Both the position numbers and the translations under genes were made by a program. Below, one piece after another: positions 33,173 to 43,172 of a stretch of 64,000 nucleotides of DNA (positions within the stretch are counted from its first letter, which is position 1; every line of letters begins with the position of its first letter). The notes under the pieces were generated by a model. It worked only from the letters and a program-made list of their open reading frames with translations, had not been told where the DNA came from and searched no databases. The stretch is from an uncultured Bacilli bacterium (GTDB lineage Bacteria > Bacillota_I > Bacilli_A > RF39 > UBA660), in the NCBI GenBank assembly GCA_934102335.1, contig CAKOSP010000004.1, positions 77,748 to 141,747 on the forward strand, given 5' to 3'.

Positions 33173-34726
33173 ATGAAAAATATTATGAAGGAAAGGTTAT
33201 CTAGTATAAAGCAGTTTACTATAAAGAACCGTAACTATATTGCTACGGCTTTTGTCGTTGGTTTATTTGCTGTAATATCTTTTTCAATTTCATATGGTTA
33301 TTTTTATTCATCTTCTTCTAAATTAGCAATGTCTGGTCAAGTGGGAAATATTGAAGAAAATAATCAAAATATTAAATTTTATGTTGAAACTGGATATCAA
33401 TCTGGTATTTATTCTTTAAGTAGTAAGGCTCCTACAAATGGTTATACTCTTAATAAATCAAAATCTGAAATTGTTGGGGGCTCATCAAGTGCTTTGGATA
33501 CTTATGATAGTGCTGGAATTTTGGATTCTAGTATTACAAGTGCTAGTTTATATTTTGACGCTAACAGTGATGTTAATGCCAATGCGGATATTGTTATTGA
33601 TATATATAGACAAGCAAAGGGAGATTTGTGTATAAATTCATCTGGAACCTGTTCTAAATATTTAAAGACACAATATACCTTGGATGAATTAGCAAATTTA
33701 GGTTATTATTATAATAGTAGTAAAACAACATGTACTAATAGTGCTAGTTTAGTGTATGATAATTCTTCTAGAACAGTAAACGTGAGTGGTGCTTCTAAAA
33801 CAACTTGTTCGGTATATTTTACATATGGAAATTTTGCGAGTACTATTTTAAATAGTGGTGCAAGTATTAATACTACTACATCAACTATAGAATCTGATTC
33901 CATTGCTACGACTGATGAGGGTTTAATTAAGACTACGGATGAATTTGGAGATGCCTATATTTTTAGAGGTGCAATAACTACGAACTATGTTAAATTTGCG
34001 GGTTATTATTGGCGTATTATGAGAATTAATGGTGATGGTAGTGTAAGAATTATTTATTGGGGGTCATCTGCTAGTAGTCATGATATGACAAATAATTTAT
34101 CTTCTTTTAATAGTGATAAGACTAGTAGTAGTTATGTTGGCTTTTATTACGATTCTAATGGTGTAACTAATGGTGCTCCGGCTACTGTTATTAAGGCTTT
34201 AGAAAATTTTTATATAACTAAATTATCAGCGTATGATGAGTATATTGGTGATTCAATATTTTGTAATGATAGAACTGTTTCATCATCCTCTGGTTCTACT
34301 TATACTTATGGGAAGTATTTGACGCCTTCATCGGTAACAACTTTAAAATGCCCTAATTTTAAAGATTCTTTTAATACCGTATCAAGAAAAGTTTATTCAA
34401 GAACTTCTAAAAAACCAACTTATGTGGGAAATTATGAGTTAAAGTATCCTATTGGTTTGGTTAATATCCAAGAAATTATGTTGGCTGGTGGCCGTCTTGG
34501 AGGTTATATGAATGGTAGTTATTATTTAGAGAATGCTGGATTAACTATGTCTCCTGCATCATATAGTAGTGGTTCAGCAAAAATATATGTTTTAACAGGT
34601 GCAGGCCGTACTCCAAGTGAAGAGGTAACGATAACTTATAATTTCTCACCAGTAATTTCTTTAAAAGCTGACGTTAGGGTAACAGGAAAAGGCACTGCTA
34701 GCGATCCATACGTTCCGGTTATATAA
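33173..34726 (+). CDS. Large secreted or membrane-anchored surface protein, family not named
   Basis: A 517-aa protein with a basic N-terminus and one membrane helix (residues about 22-44), then a mainly extracytoplasmic part rich in Ser, Thr, Asn and Tyr. The middle contains a domain with YYWRIMRINGDGSVRIIYWG, and the C-terminus ends in GKGTASDPYVPVI. I recall similar WRI-R-NGDGSVR-IIY proteins from AT-rich uncultured Firmicutes, but no named domain was assigned. Six Cys in the outer part could form disulfides. It has its own promoter and terminator and sits between rpsR and rplI, breaking the usual order. ATG 33167 is an alternative start. Surface adhesin or structural role is a guess. Confidence 0.75.
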   Translation: MKNIMKERLSSIKQFTIKNRNYIATAFVVGLFAVISFSISYGYFYSSSSKLAMSGQVGNIEENNQNIKFYVETGYQSGIYSLSSKAPTNGYTLNKSKSEIVGGSSSALDTYDSAGILDSSITSASLYFDANSDVNANADIVIDIYRQAKGDLCINSSGTCSKYLKTQYTLDELANLGYYYNSSKTTCTNSASLVYDNSSRTVNVSGASKTTCSVYFTYGNFASTILNSGASINTTTSTIESDSIATTDEGLIKTTDEFGDAYIFRGAITTNYVKFAGYYWRIMRINGDGSVRIIYWGSSASSHDMTNNLSSFNSDKTSSSYVGFYYDSNGVTNGAPATVIKALENFYITKLSAYDEYIGDSIFCNDRTVSSSSGSTYTYGKYLTPSSVTTLKCPNFKDSFNTVSRKVYSRTSKKPTYVGNYELKYPIGLVNIQEIMLAGGRLGGYMNGSYYLENAGLTMSPASYSSGSAKIYVLTGAGRTPSEEVTITYNFSPVISLKADVRVTGKGTASDPYVPVI

Positions 34727-34747
34727 AGACCTATAGGTCTTTTTTTG
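34725..34747 (+). terminator. Terminator of the surface protein gene
   Basis: AAAGACCTATAGGTCTTT is a perfect palindrome starting at the stop codon and followed by T. A TATAAT at 34763-34768 next to it probably starts the rplI transcript. Confidence 0.8.
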
Positions 34748-34793
34748 TTGCCTTCTTTGTGTTATAATATTTTTGACTTTTAAGGAGGTATAT

Positions 34794-35234
34794 ATGAAAG
34801 TAATATTACTTCAAGATGTAAAAGGACAAGGAAAAAAAGATCAAATTATTAAAGTTAGTGATGGATATGCAAATAATTTTTTGATTAAACGTGGTTTAGC
34901 TGTTTTATATACTAAACGTAGTAATGAAATTTTAGAAAAATCTTTAGATGAAAAAAAACAAGAAGAATTAGAGATTATTTCGAAATGCAATTTAATAAAG
35001 GATAAACTAGAAAATAAAGAGTTATTATTTAAAGTAAGTACTGGAAAACAAGATAAGGTGTTTGGAACAATTTCTACTAAACAAATAAGTGAAAAGTTAA
35101 AAGATATGGGTTATTCCATTGATAAAAAATGTATTAGAATAAATGGAGTAATAGATTCTTTAGGAACTCATAATGTTACTCTAGAATTACATAAAAAGGT
35201 TAAGTTTAATATAAAAGTAGTATTAGTAAAGTAG
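34794..35234 (+). CDS. rplI: 50S ribosomal protein L9
   Basis: L9 (146 aa), an elongated protein at the L1 stalk base that helps keep the reading frame. MKVILLQDVKGQGKKDQIIKVSDGYANNFLIKRGLA is highly conserved; a coiled helix joins it to the C-terminal domain. AAGGAGG decides the start. It precedes dnaB as in Bacillus. Confidence 0.95.
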   Translation: MKVILLQDVKGQGKKDQIIKVSDGYANNFLIKRGLAVLYTKRSNEILEKSLDEKKQEELEIISKCNLIKDKLENKELLFKVSTGKQDKVFGTISTKQISEKLKDMGYSIDKKCIRINGVIDSLGTHNVTLELHKKVKFNIKVVLVK

Positions 35235-35243
35235 GTGATTTTT

Positions 35244-36581
35244 ATGGCAAGAGCTATGCCAAATAATTTAGAAGCAGAAATGAGTGTTTTAGGTTGTGCT
35301 TTTTTGGGGGGCAATCTTGTTGATAAAATCGTTGAAGAAATGCACGCTGAGATGTTTTTTGACGAAAGAAATAAGGTGTTATTTAATGCTATTGTACAGC
35401 TGCATAATGAAAAAAATCCTGTTGATATAACTACAATAAAAAATGAATTAGATAAAGTTAAAAAATTAAATATTGTAGGTCTTGATTATTTAACTGATGT
35501 TATTGATAGTGTAGCAATAAGTAGTAATCTTGATTATTATATAAGTATTGTTAAAGAAAATGCTTTGCGTAGAAATTTAATTGAGACTGCAACTGATATT
35601 GTTTCTAAAGCTTATGATGAAGATAATTTAAATGTTTTACTTGATAATTCTGAACAGGAAATTTTAAATGTTGTAAGAAATAGATCTACAGGTGATTTTC
35701 TTTCAATTAAAGATGTATTAAGAAGTGCTCAAGAAAAATTAGAAGAATTAGCTAAAACTAAAAAGGTGGTTACAGGTTTAGAAACAGGATTTTATGATTT
35801 TGATAAAATTACTACTGGTTTTCAACCTGGTGAAATGATTATTTTAGCTGCTCGTCCAGGTATGGGAAAAACTGCTCTTGCTTTAAATATGGCAACTTAC
35901 GCTGCCTCAACGACTAAAAAGGCTATTGCTATGTTTTGCTTAGAAATGCCTGCGGATATGTTAGTTAATAGAATGATTGCCTCAGTTGGGGGAATAGATT
36001 CTTATAAATTACAAACTGGTCAAATGCAAGATAATGATTGGAAAAAATATAATGAAGCTATGAGTCAACTTGCTGATACTAATATGTACATAGAAGATAA
36101 TTCTGGTGTAACAGTTTCGGAAATTAGAGCCAAATGTCGTAGACTTGCTTCTAGTGAAGAAGGATTGGGCATGGTGGTAATAGATTATTTACAACTTGTT
36201 TCTACTGGTAATCGAAGAGTTGAATCAAGACAAGTTGAGGTATCAGAGATTTCTCGTAGTTTAAAAACTATGGCGTTGGAGCTTGGGGTTCCAGTTATAG
36301 CCTTATCTCAATTATCAAGAAGTGCTGAAAAAAGAGAGAATAATCAACCAATGTTAGCAGATTTACGTGAGTCCGGATCTTTGGAACAAGATGCTGATAT
36401 AGTACTTTTTATAAATCGTAAGGATTATTATGAAAAAAAGGATGTTAATCAAAAAATTGTTCCTGCAGAGCTTGTTATAGCCAAACATAGAAAAGGTGGT
36501 TTAGGTACAGTTGATTTATTATTTGAACTTAATAAATTAACATTTAAAAATATATTGAAAACTCAGAAAGAGGAAGGTTAA
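35244..36581 (+). CDS. dnaB: Replicative DNA helicase
   Basis: Hexameric helicase that unwinds DNA at forks (445 aa; DnaC in Bacillus). The N-terminal PNNLEAEMSVLG and DIxTI-type region, then Walker A ILAARPGMGKTALALN, VVIDYLQL and ALSQLSRSAEKR are present. The start ATG 35244 follows GTAGGTGA. It is joined to the next gene by one base (TAATG). Confidence 0.97.
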   Translation: MARAMPNNLEAEMSVLGCAFLGGNLVDKIVEEMHAEMFFDERNKVLFNAIVQLHNEKNPVDITTIKNELDKVKKLNIVGLDYLTDVIDSVAISSNLDYYISIVKENALRRNLIETATDIVSKAYDEDNLNVLLDNSEQEILNVVRNRSTGDFLSIKDVLRSAQEKLEELAKTKKVVTGLETGFYDFDKITTGFQPGEMIILAARPGMGKTALALNMATYAASTTKKAIAMFCLEMPADMLVNRMIASVGGIDSYKLQTGQMQDNDWKKYNEAMSQLADTNMYIEDNSGVTVSEIRAKCRRLASSEEGLGMVVIDYLQLVSTGNRRVESRQVEVSEISRSLKTMALELGVPVIALSQLSRSAEKRENNQPMLADLRESGSLEQDADIVLFINRKDYYEKKDVNQKIVPAELVIAKHRKGGLGTVDLLFELNKLTFKNILKTQKEEG

Positions 36582-38065
36582 TGAAAGCTAAGCAAATCAT
36601 TATTACGTTGTTAATTTGTAGTATTTCTTTAATGGTTTTTGTATCAGAGAAATTATATTTTGTGTCTAACAAAACTGCAAATTCATATTATAAAGTATAT
36701 TTAAAAGGTAAGGAAATCGGGTTAATTGAATCAAAAGATGAATTATATGATTTAATTAATACTGAACAAGAAAATATAAGAAATACTTATAATATTGATA
36801 CAGTATATCCACCATCAGATTTTGAATTAGTTCAAACAAATACTTTTAGTCAAGATTTATCAACTGCATCAGCAATATACAAAAAAATTGAAAACGCTGA
36901 TAATTTCACAATAAAAGGCTATATTATTTCATTAAAAAATGATGAAGAAACTAAAGAAATTTACGTCATAGATAAGACTATTTTTGAAAATGCCTTAAAA
37001 AATTTTGTTCATGCTTTTGTAGATGAGGAAACTTATCAAGATTATATAAATAATACCCAAGATGAGATAATTGATGTTGGATCAATAATAGATAAGATGT
37101 ATTTTAAAGAATCTATTTCAATAAAAGAAGGATATATTAGTGTAAGTGATAAAATATTTACTGATGAAAAAGAATTAAGTCAATATTTGTTATTTGGTGA
37201 AAATGCTGATATTAATGAATACACAGTTAAACTTGGTGATACTTTAGAAAGTATTGCTGAGGATAACAAGTTAAATGTTCAAGAACTGTTGATATCTAAT
37301 CCCGAGTATAGAGATGAAAATGCTATATTAGCGATTGGCGATAAAATGAATGTTACTTATTTAAATCCAGTTTTAAACTTGGTTCAAGAAATTCATAAAG
37401 TTGAAGACGTTGAAGCTGTAATGGAAACAAAGGTCGAATACGATAATACTAAGCCGTACAGTTATTCTGAGATTACTACACCTGGTGTTACAGGTATTAC
37501 AAGATTAACACAGGAGTATCAAGTTGTTAATGGTGAATCAAGTAATGAAGTTAAGATTACTAACAAAGTTACAATTCGTGAAGCGGTAACACAGGTTACT
37601 ACTAAAGGTAGAAAGTCATATTATACACCAAATATTACGGGAACTTATGTTGATAATGGTCAAGAGTGGGGATGGCCAACAAATTCTCCATATATTATAT
37701 CTAGTCAGTTCTCATGGCGTTGGGGAAAACACCATGATGGATTAGATATAACTGGTACTGGTGAAGGATCCCCTATATATGCGGCAGGCAGTGGTACTGT
37801 TATACAAGCCGGATGGGGTGGTCAAGCGCTTTCTGAGGCTGGCGTAAACGTAATTATTCAACACGATAATGATATATATACTTTATATGCGCATATGAGA
37901 TCAACTTCCGTAAGAGTTGGTCAAACAGTTACCAAAGGCCAAGTAATTGGTACTATGGGTCATACTGGTTATGCTTTTGGTACTCACTTACATTTTAGTG
38001 CATCAAAAGGTAATCCATATAGAGGAAGTTATGCATTTTTTAATCCTTTGAATCTATATAAATAA
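36581..38065 (+). CDS. LysM-G5-M23 peptidoglycan endopeptidase
   Basis: Envelope-anchored protein (494 aa) with a signal or anchor helix at residues 5-24, a region without known domain (25-210), a LysM repeat (about 218-262; YTVKLGDTLESIAEDNKLNVQELLISNP), a G5-like region (265-345) and a C-terminal M23 metallopeptidase (380-490). The zinc site is read from HHDGLDI, then YAHM and GTHLHF. It probably cleaves peptidoglycan cross-links. It overlaps dnaB by one base and precedes walJ. The exact cellular role, growth or sporulation, cannot be told. Confidence 0.88.
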   Translation: MKAKQIIITLLICSISLMVFVSEKLYFVSNKTANSYYKVYLKGKEIGLIESKDELYDLINTEQENIRNTYNIDTVYPPSDFELVQTNTFSQDLSTASAIYKKIENADNFTIKGYIISLKNDEETKEIYVIDKTIFENALKNFVHAFVDEETYQDYINNTQDEIIDVGSIIDKMYFKESISIKEGYISVSDKIFTDEKELSQYLLFGENADINEYTVKLGDTLESIAEDNKLNVQELLISNPEYRDENAILAIGDKMNVTYLNPVLNLVQEIHKVEDVEAVMETKVEYDNTKPYSYSEITTPGVTGITRLTQEYQVVNGESSNEVKITNKVTIREAVTQVTTKGRKSYYTPNITGTYVDNGQEWGWPTNSPYIISSQFSWRWGKHHDGLDITGTGEGSPIYAAGSGTVIQAGWGGQALSEAGVNVIIQHDNDIYTLYAHMRSTSVRVGQTVTKGQVIGTMGHTGYAFGTHLHFSASKGNPYRGSYAFFNPLNLYK

Positions 38066-38075
38066 AAGGAGTATT

Positions 38076-38840
38076 ATGGAAGTATGTAATTTATCAAGTG
38101 GCTCTAAGGGAAATGCTACTTATGTTAAAGCTGGAAATTCTAATATTTTATTGGATTGTGGTAGAAATATAAAATATTTAGAAGAAAAATTAAATGAAAT
38201 TGATGTTAATATTAAAGATATTGATTATATTGTTATTAGTCATACTCATTCTGATCATATAGCTTCTTTAAAACAAGTATTAAAAAAAAGTCATGCTGCG
38301 CTATGTGTTCCAGAAAAAATGTTTTATGAAATGGCAAATTTAAAAGACTATAATCACGTGTTAGTTTTAGAAGATGAGTATTCTTCTGATGATTTTAAAA
38401 TAAAATCTATTAAATCAAGCCATGATGCAGTTGATTCTAGAAATTTTATTATAGATGATTTTCATTCAAAAATGGCTTATATAACTGATACAGGTTATGT
38501 AAATCAAAAAAACTTTAAATATTTAACTAATCTCGATTTATATTTGTTTGAAAGCAATCATGATATAGAAATGTTAGAAAACGGTCCGTATCCTAAATGG
38601 CTTAAAGCTAGAGTAAAAAGTGATTCTGGCCACCTTTCAAATAATGCTGCAGGTTTTTATTTAGCTAAATTAATTGGACCTAATACAAAAAAAGTTTTAT
38701 TAATACATTTATCTGAAACTAATAATTGTCCAGATAAAGCATTAGAAACAGTATACTCTATATTAAAAGAATATGAGATTAATTTTAATAAGGTATCTTG
38801 TGCTATGCAGGATGAAAGAAGTGAAGTTATAGCTTTATGA
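38076..38840 (+). CDS. walJ: MBL-fold hydrolase WalJ (YycJ)
   Basis: Metallo-beta-lactamase-fold protein (254 aa), member of the WalJ/YycJ family with a likely nuclease-type activity. HTHSDHI is the metal-binding motif, LSSGSKGNATYV the start and GHLSNNAAG a later conserved element. The preceding walRK two-component genes are not in view. It overlaps rlmH by 4 bases (ATGA). Confidence 0.9.
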   Translation: MEVCNLSSGSKGNATYVKAGNSNILLDCGRNIKYLEEKLNEIDVNIKDIDYIVISHTHSDHIASLKQVLKKSHAALCVPEKMFYEMANLKDYNHVLVLEDEYSSDDFKIKSIKSSHDAVDSRNFIIDDFHSKMAYITDTGYVNQKNFKYLTNLDLYLFESNHDIEMLENGPYPKWLKARVKSDSGHLSNNAAGFYLAKLIGPNTKKVLLIHLSETNNCPDKALETVYSILKEYEINFNKVSCAMQDERSEVIAL

Positions 38841-39274
38841 TAAAAATAATATGTTTTGGTAAAATAAAAGAAAAATATTTAGAAGAATTAATTTTTGATT
38901 ATAAGAAAAGAATTTCAAAGTATCATAAAATTGAAATTATTGAACTTAAAGATAACATTGATCAAAAAAAGGAAACAGTTGAATTAAAAAATATCTTAAA
39001 GCTTTCTGATTATTTAATAGTTTTAGATATTAATGGTAAAGAATACGACAGCAAAGAATTTGCTAGTCATTTGGATAATTTGTTTTTAAAAAACGGAACT
39101 ATAACTTTTATTATTGGTAGTTCTGTAGGAATTGATGATTCTATAAAATCTATGTGCAACGAAGCAATTTCATTTTCAAAATTAACCTTGCCACACGGAT
39201 TATTTAGGGGCGTTTTACTGGAGCAAATATATAGAGCATTTAAAATTAATAATAATGAAAATTATCATAAATAG
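38837..39274 (+). CDS. rlmH: 23S rRNA pseudouridine1915 N3-methyltransferase
   Basis: SPOUT-fold methyltransferase (145 aa, a little short for the family at about 159) that modifies the helix-69 pseudouridine on assembled ribosomes. FIIGSSVGIDDS and LTLPHGLFRGVLLEQIYRAFKI are the conserved C-terminal elements. It overlaps walJ, as in Bacillus. Confidence 0.93.
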   Translation: MIKIICFGKIKEKYLEELIFDYKKRISKYHKIEIIELKDNIDQKKETVELKNILKLSDYLIVLDINGKEYDSKEFASHLDNLFLKNGTITFIIGSSVGIDDSIKSMCNEAISFSKLTLPHGLFRGVLLEQIYRAFKINNNENYHK

Positions 39275-39283
39275 GAGGCAATT

Positions 39284-39943
39284 ATGATTGGGAATGATTG
39301 GGACGAAAAACTAAAGATTGTTGAAAATAGTGAAGGTTTTAAAAAATTTTTAAGTATTGTTGATAATGAATATAAAACAAAAACAATTTTTCCTCCAAGA
39401 GATTATGTTTTTAATGCTTTAAAATTGACTCCATATAATAATGTGAAAGTTGTTATTGTGGGCCAAGATCCATATCATGGTGTTGGTGAAGCACATGGTT
39501 TATCTTTCTCTGTTCAAAAGGGAATAAAAATACCTCCTTCTTTACAAAATATTTATAAAGAATTAAATGACGATTTGAAAATACCACCAAAAGGTAATGG
39601 AGATTTAACAAATTGGACAAAAGAAGGTGTTTTACTTTTAAATGCTGTATTAACCGTTGAAAAGGATAAAGCGGCTTCTCATAGAAATTTGGGCTGGGAA
39701 TTATTTACAGACTATATTATTAAGTTAGTTAATGCTAAAGATACTCCAGTAGTGTTTATTTTATGGGGAAATTTTGCAAAAGAAAAAAAGAAGTTAATAA
39801 CAAATTCTAAACATTTGGTATTAACTTCTCCTCATCCATCTCCATTTTCGGCTTATTCTGGATTTTTTGGTTCTAAACCATTTTCTAAAACAAATGAATT
39901 TTTAGTCAAAACTGGTCAAAAACCAATTGATTGGTCATTATAA
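39284..39943 (+). CDS. ung: Uracil-DNA glycosylase
   Basis: Removes uracil from DNA (219 aa). The water-activating GQDPYHG with Asp, FSVQKGIKIPPSLQNIYKEL and the DNA-binding HPSPFSAYSGFFGSKPFS loop are intact. GGAGG upstream. Its stop overlaps the convergent LemA stop by 6 bases. Confidence 0.96.
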   Translation: MIGNDWDEKLKIVENSEGFKKFLSIVDNEYKTKTIFPPRDYVFNALKLTPYNNVKVVIVGQDPYHGVGEAHGLSFSVQKGIKIPPSLQNIYKELNDDLKIPPKGNGDLTNWTKEGVLLLNAVLTVEKDKAASHRNLGWELFTDYIIKLVNAKDTPVVFILWGNFAKEKKKLITNSKHLVLTSPHPSPFSAYSGFFGSKPFSKTNEFLVKTGQKPIDWSL

Positions 39944-40477
39944 TTTAAAATCATCAATTACAGCGTCTTGCATATTTTTACCATCAAAGTATGGTTGTAT
40001 TTTGTATCTATGAATTTTAGCTACAATATTTGATGGGAATTTTCTAACAATGCTGTTTAACTCAGTATTGTTTTTATTATAATAATTTTTACCTGATTCT
40101 AGCTCTAAATCTATTTTTTCCACATCTTTTAAAAGGTCTTTTGTTACTTTATTATCTAATTCCTTATTATCAGAAATTAATTCTTTAATAGTGTTCATTG
40201 CAGTTATTAATTTTCTGTCCAAGTCAAAATTACTTATTTTTTTATCTTTTAAATCAATGTATTCTTTTAAATAATCTCTTTTATTAACAACTTTTTTAAT
40301 TTCAATATTTAGTTCGCAAATCTTATCATATTTTTTTCTCAGATTATCATCAATTATGCTTTCTGCTCTTTCTATTCTAGTTTTATAGTAACTTAGCTTA
40401 TTATAAAAAATTGCGTATACTAGGCCAATTGCTGCGGCTATTAAAAACAAAATTAAAAATATATCTAATATTTTCAT
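39938..40477 (-). CDS. LemA-family membrane protein
   Basis: A 179-aa protein with one N-terminal membrane helix (residues 4-26) and a helical extracytoplasmic part. FYNKLSYYKTRIERAESIIDDNLRKKYDKI and YNKNNTELNSIVRKFPSNIVA are the usual LemA landmarks. The function of this family is not settled. It is divergent from the DHHW gene. Confidence 0.82.
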   Translation of the reverse strand: MKILDIFLILFLIAAAIGLVYAIFYNKLSYYKTRIERAESIIDDNLRKKYDKICELNIEIKKVVNKRDYLKEYIDLKDKKISNFDLDRKLITAMNTIKELISDNKELDNKVTKDLLKDVEKIDLELESGKNYYNKNNTELNSIVRKFPSNIVAKIHRYKIQPYFDGKNMQDAVIDDFKL

Positions 40478-40572
40478 ATTATCACCATATTAAGTATATC
40501 ATGAATTTTAATTTTATCATATGTAATCTTTTATTTTTCATAATAATTGTTTATAATAATAATGTGAGATTT

Positions 40573-41745
40573 ATGAAAAAAGATAGATTTATTATTGCGG
40601 TGTTTTTAGTTATAATTTTTGGCGTTTTTGTTTTATATCCAGTTAAATATTTACTTATTAAAACTGATAAAATTAGTTTTAATTCGTCTGATAATTGGAA
40701 AACGTATGAAAAAAGTGGTAATTTAATTAAGGATAAAGTTATGGCATTAGAGACTGCCATCGATAATAGAACAACTAATTATTTTCCTTTATACGAGAAA
40801 ATTACAAGTGGTTTTTATAACTTTAATATTAAATTAGATTCTTTATTTTCAAGCAAAGTTTATATTAAATCTAATTCTGATGGAGAAAATTTATTTTATG
40901 ATAATCAAAATAATTTTTATTTTCTTTTAAATAATCTTTCATCTGAACAGCTTAATAATAGACTTAAAAATCAAATATCTTTTTATAATGATATTAATAC
41001 TAAGTATTCTGACATTAATTTATATATTTACTTACCTTTGAGATATGAAGTTACTAATTTATCTGATATACACAATTTAAATAACTATGTTGTAACTTTT
41101 AAAAATAGTTTAAATAAGAATATTAAGGTTTCTTCTTTGGATTCATTGGATTTATCTCAGTACTTAACATACTTTTATAAGACTGATCATCATTATAATT
41201 CCGTTGGGGCATTAAAGGCTTATAATGATATTGTAACCATGATGGATATAAATAACATTAAAACAATTCCATTTAAGTGCATTTATACGCCATATTATGG
41301 TTCACTTGCTAAAACGGCATTGAATAAAAATGTAAGTGATAATTTGTTAGATTTAGATTATCAAAATGACGTTGAATTTAATCAAAATGATGATAAATTT
41401 AAAACTAGAAAAATAGTTAAAAAAACAAATCCTTTTTATGATTATTATATATCTTATTATAATGGTCAGTATGATGAAATTAAATATAAAAGTGATGTTA
41501 AAAATAATAAAAATATTTTAATTATTTCTGATTCTTTATCTTGGCAAATTGATTATATTATAGCTGAAAATTTTGAAAATACATATGTTATTAACTTAAG
41601 ATATGGAAAGTGGAAAAATCAAAAGTTATATTTACAAGAATACTTAAGCGAACATAACATTACTGATATTTTATTCTTACAAGAAGCTGAACAACAAATG
41701 TTTGACTTATATAATCATAATATATCTGATAGGGTGGTGAGATAA
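40573..41745 (+). CDS. DHHW-family accessory protein for polysaccharide O-acylation
   Basis: A 390-aa protein with one membrane helix (residues 5-26) and an extracytoplasmic SGNH/AlgX-like domain. TDHHYNSVGALKAY (Asp205, His206, His207) is the DHHW-type signature of proteins paired with MBOAT acyltransferases, and ILIISDSLSW resembles the SGNH block I. The start at ATG 40573 gives the typical basic start MKKDRF; the frame is open to 40411. It overlaps the MBOAT gene by one base. Confidence 0.82.
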   Translation: MKKDRFIIAVFLVIIFGVFVLYPVKYLLIKTDKISFNSSDNWKTYEKSGNLIKDKVMALETAIDNRTTNYFPLYEKITSGFYNFNIKLDSLFSSKVYIKSNSDGENLFYDNQNNFYFLLNNLSSEQLNNRLKNQISFYNDINTKYSDINLYIYLPLRYEVTNLSDIHNLNNYVVTFKNSLNKNIKVSSLDSLDLSQYLTYFYKTDHHYNSVGALKAYNDIVTMMDINNIKTIPFKCIYTPYYGSLAKTALNKNVSDNLLDLDYQNDVEFNQNDDKFKTRKIVKKTNPFYDYYISYYNGQYDEIKYKSDVKNNKNILIISDSLSWQIDYIIAENFENTYVINLRYGKWKNQKLYLQEYLSEHNITDILFLQEAEQQMFDLYNHNISDRVVR

Positions 41746-43115
41746 TGGTTTTTTCTTCAACTACATTCTTGTTTCTATTTTTTCCTTTATTTTTAATTTG
41801 TTATTTTATACCTAAAAAAACTAAAATAAGAAATATTGTATTACTAGTATTTTCTCTTTTGTTTTATGCTTGGGGTGAACCAATTTATATTTTTTTAATA
41901 CTATTTTCTATAATTGTCAATTATTATTTAACAATTATAATGGATAGAAAAAATTCAAAATTGATGTTATGGCTAATTGTTATATTTGATTTAGGCATGC
42001 TTTTTGTGTTTAAGTATTCAAATTTTTTAATAGATATAGTAAATGGATTAGCAAATTTAAATATCAATCATGTTAATATTGTATTACCTATAGGTATTAG
42101 TTTTTATACTTTTCAAATGTTATCTTATGTTATTGACGTATATAGGAAAGATGTTAAAGTTCAAAAAAAATTATCGTATTTAGCTTGTTACATTGTGGCT
42201 TTTCCACAGCTTATTGCTGGGCCAATTGTAAGATATATTACAATTGAAAAAGAACTTAACAATAGAAAAACAACTTGGGAAGGGTTTGCCAAAGGAATTA
42301 GACGTTTTATAATTGGTATATCAAAAAAGGTTTTGATAGCGAATAATGTTGCATTTATAGCTGATCAAATATTTAATCAATCTGCAACCACATTTGGTTT
42401 TATTGGAGCTTTTGTAGGAATGATAGCATATACTTTACAAATATATTTCGATTTTTCTGGATATAGTGATATGGCTATAGGTATGGGATATATGTTAGGA
42501 TTTACTTATGATGAAAACTTTAATAAGCCTTATTTAGCTAATTCTGTTACTGATTTTTGGAGAAGATGGCATATATCTTTATCAACTTTCTTTAGAGATT
42601 ATGTTTATATTCCTTTAGGAGGAAATAGAGTATCAGTAATAAAACATATTAGAAATATTTTAATAGTTTGGACGCTAACTGGTCTTTGGCATGGTGCTTC
42701 TTTTAACTTCATTTTATGGGGATTATATTATGCTTTGTTTTTGTTAATAGAAAAATATCTGTTAAAAAATTTATTGGATAAAACTCCTAATATATTAAGA
42801 CATATTATAACTTTAATAATTATTAATATTGGTTGGGTTATTTTTAGATTTACTGACATGAATGAAATGTTTAATGTTTTTCAAGCTTTAGTAGGTAAAT
42901 TTGGCTTGGGAAATTTAAAGGATTTATACTTTACTGGTATCTTATCTATTAGATTTATTTTGGCTTTTGTTGTGGGAATAATTGTGTCTTTAGTTCCTTT
43001 TAAATTCGAAAAATCTAATAAATTTTTAGATATTATTTTAATGATTTTATTTATATTATCAATAATCTTTATTTTAGTGGGAAGCTATAATCCATTCATA
43101 TATTATAGATTTTAA
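41745..43115 (+). CDS. MBOAT O-acyltransferase (AlgI/DltB type)
   Basis: A polytopic membrane enzyme (456 aa, about 11 helices) that moves acyl groups across the membrane onto surface polymers. The catalytic His316 is in LTGLWHGASFNFILWG, and PQLIAGPIVRY, YFDFSGYSDMAIG and FWRRWHISLSTFFRDY are classic motifs. It is coupled to the DHHW gene, so the pair probably acetylates a cell-wall glycopolymer; the polymer is not identified. Confidence 0.93.
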   Translation: MVFSSTTFLFLFFPLFLICYFIPKKTKIRNIVLLVFSLLFYAWGEPIYIFLILFSIIVNYYLTIIMDRKNSKLMLWLIVIFDLGMLFVFKYSNFLIDIVNGLANLNINHVNIVLPIGISFYTFQMLSYVIDVYRKDVKVQKKLSYLACYIVAFPQLIAGPIVRYITIEKELNNRKTTWEGFAKGIRRFIIGISKKVLIANNVAFIADQIFNQSATTFGFIGAFVGMIAYTLQIYFDFSGYSDMAIGMGYMLGFTYDENFNKPYLANSVTDFWRRWHISLSTFFRDYVYIPLGGNRVSVIKHIRNILIVWTLTGLWHGASFNFILWGLYYALFLLIEKYLLKNLLDKTPNILRHIITLIIINIGWVIFRFTDMNEMFNVFQALVGKFGLGNLKDLYFTGILSIRFILAFVVGIIVSLVPFKFEKSNKFLDIILMILFILSIIFILVGSYNPFIYYRF

Positions 43116-43127
43116 TGTGTTGATAAC

Positions 43128-43156
43128 TTGTTAATAAAACATTACTTTGGTAAAAT
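43128..43156 (+). promoter_or_regulatory. Promoter of the femX pair
   Basis: TTGTTA (43128-43133), 17-base spacer, TAAAAT (43151-43156), 17 bases before the first start. Confidence 0.6.
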
Positions 43157-43172
43157 GATAAAGGAGAATATA

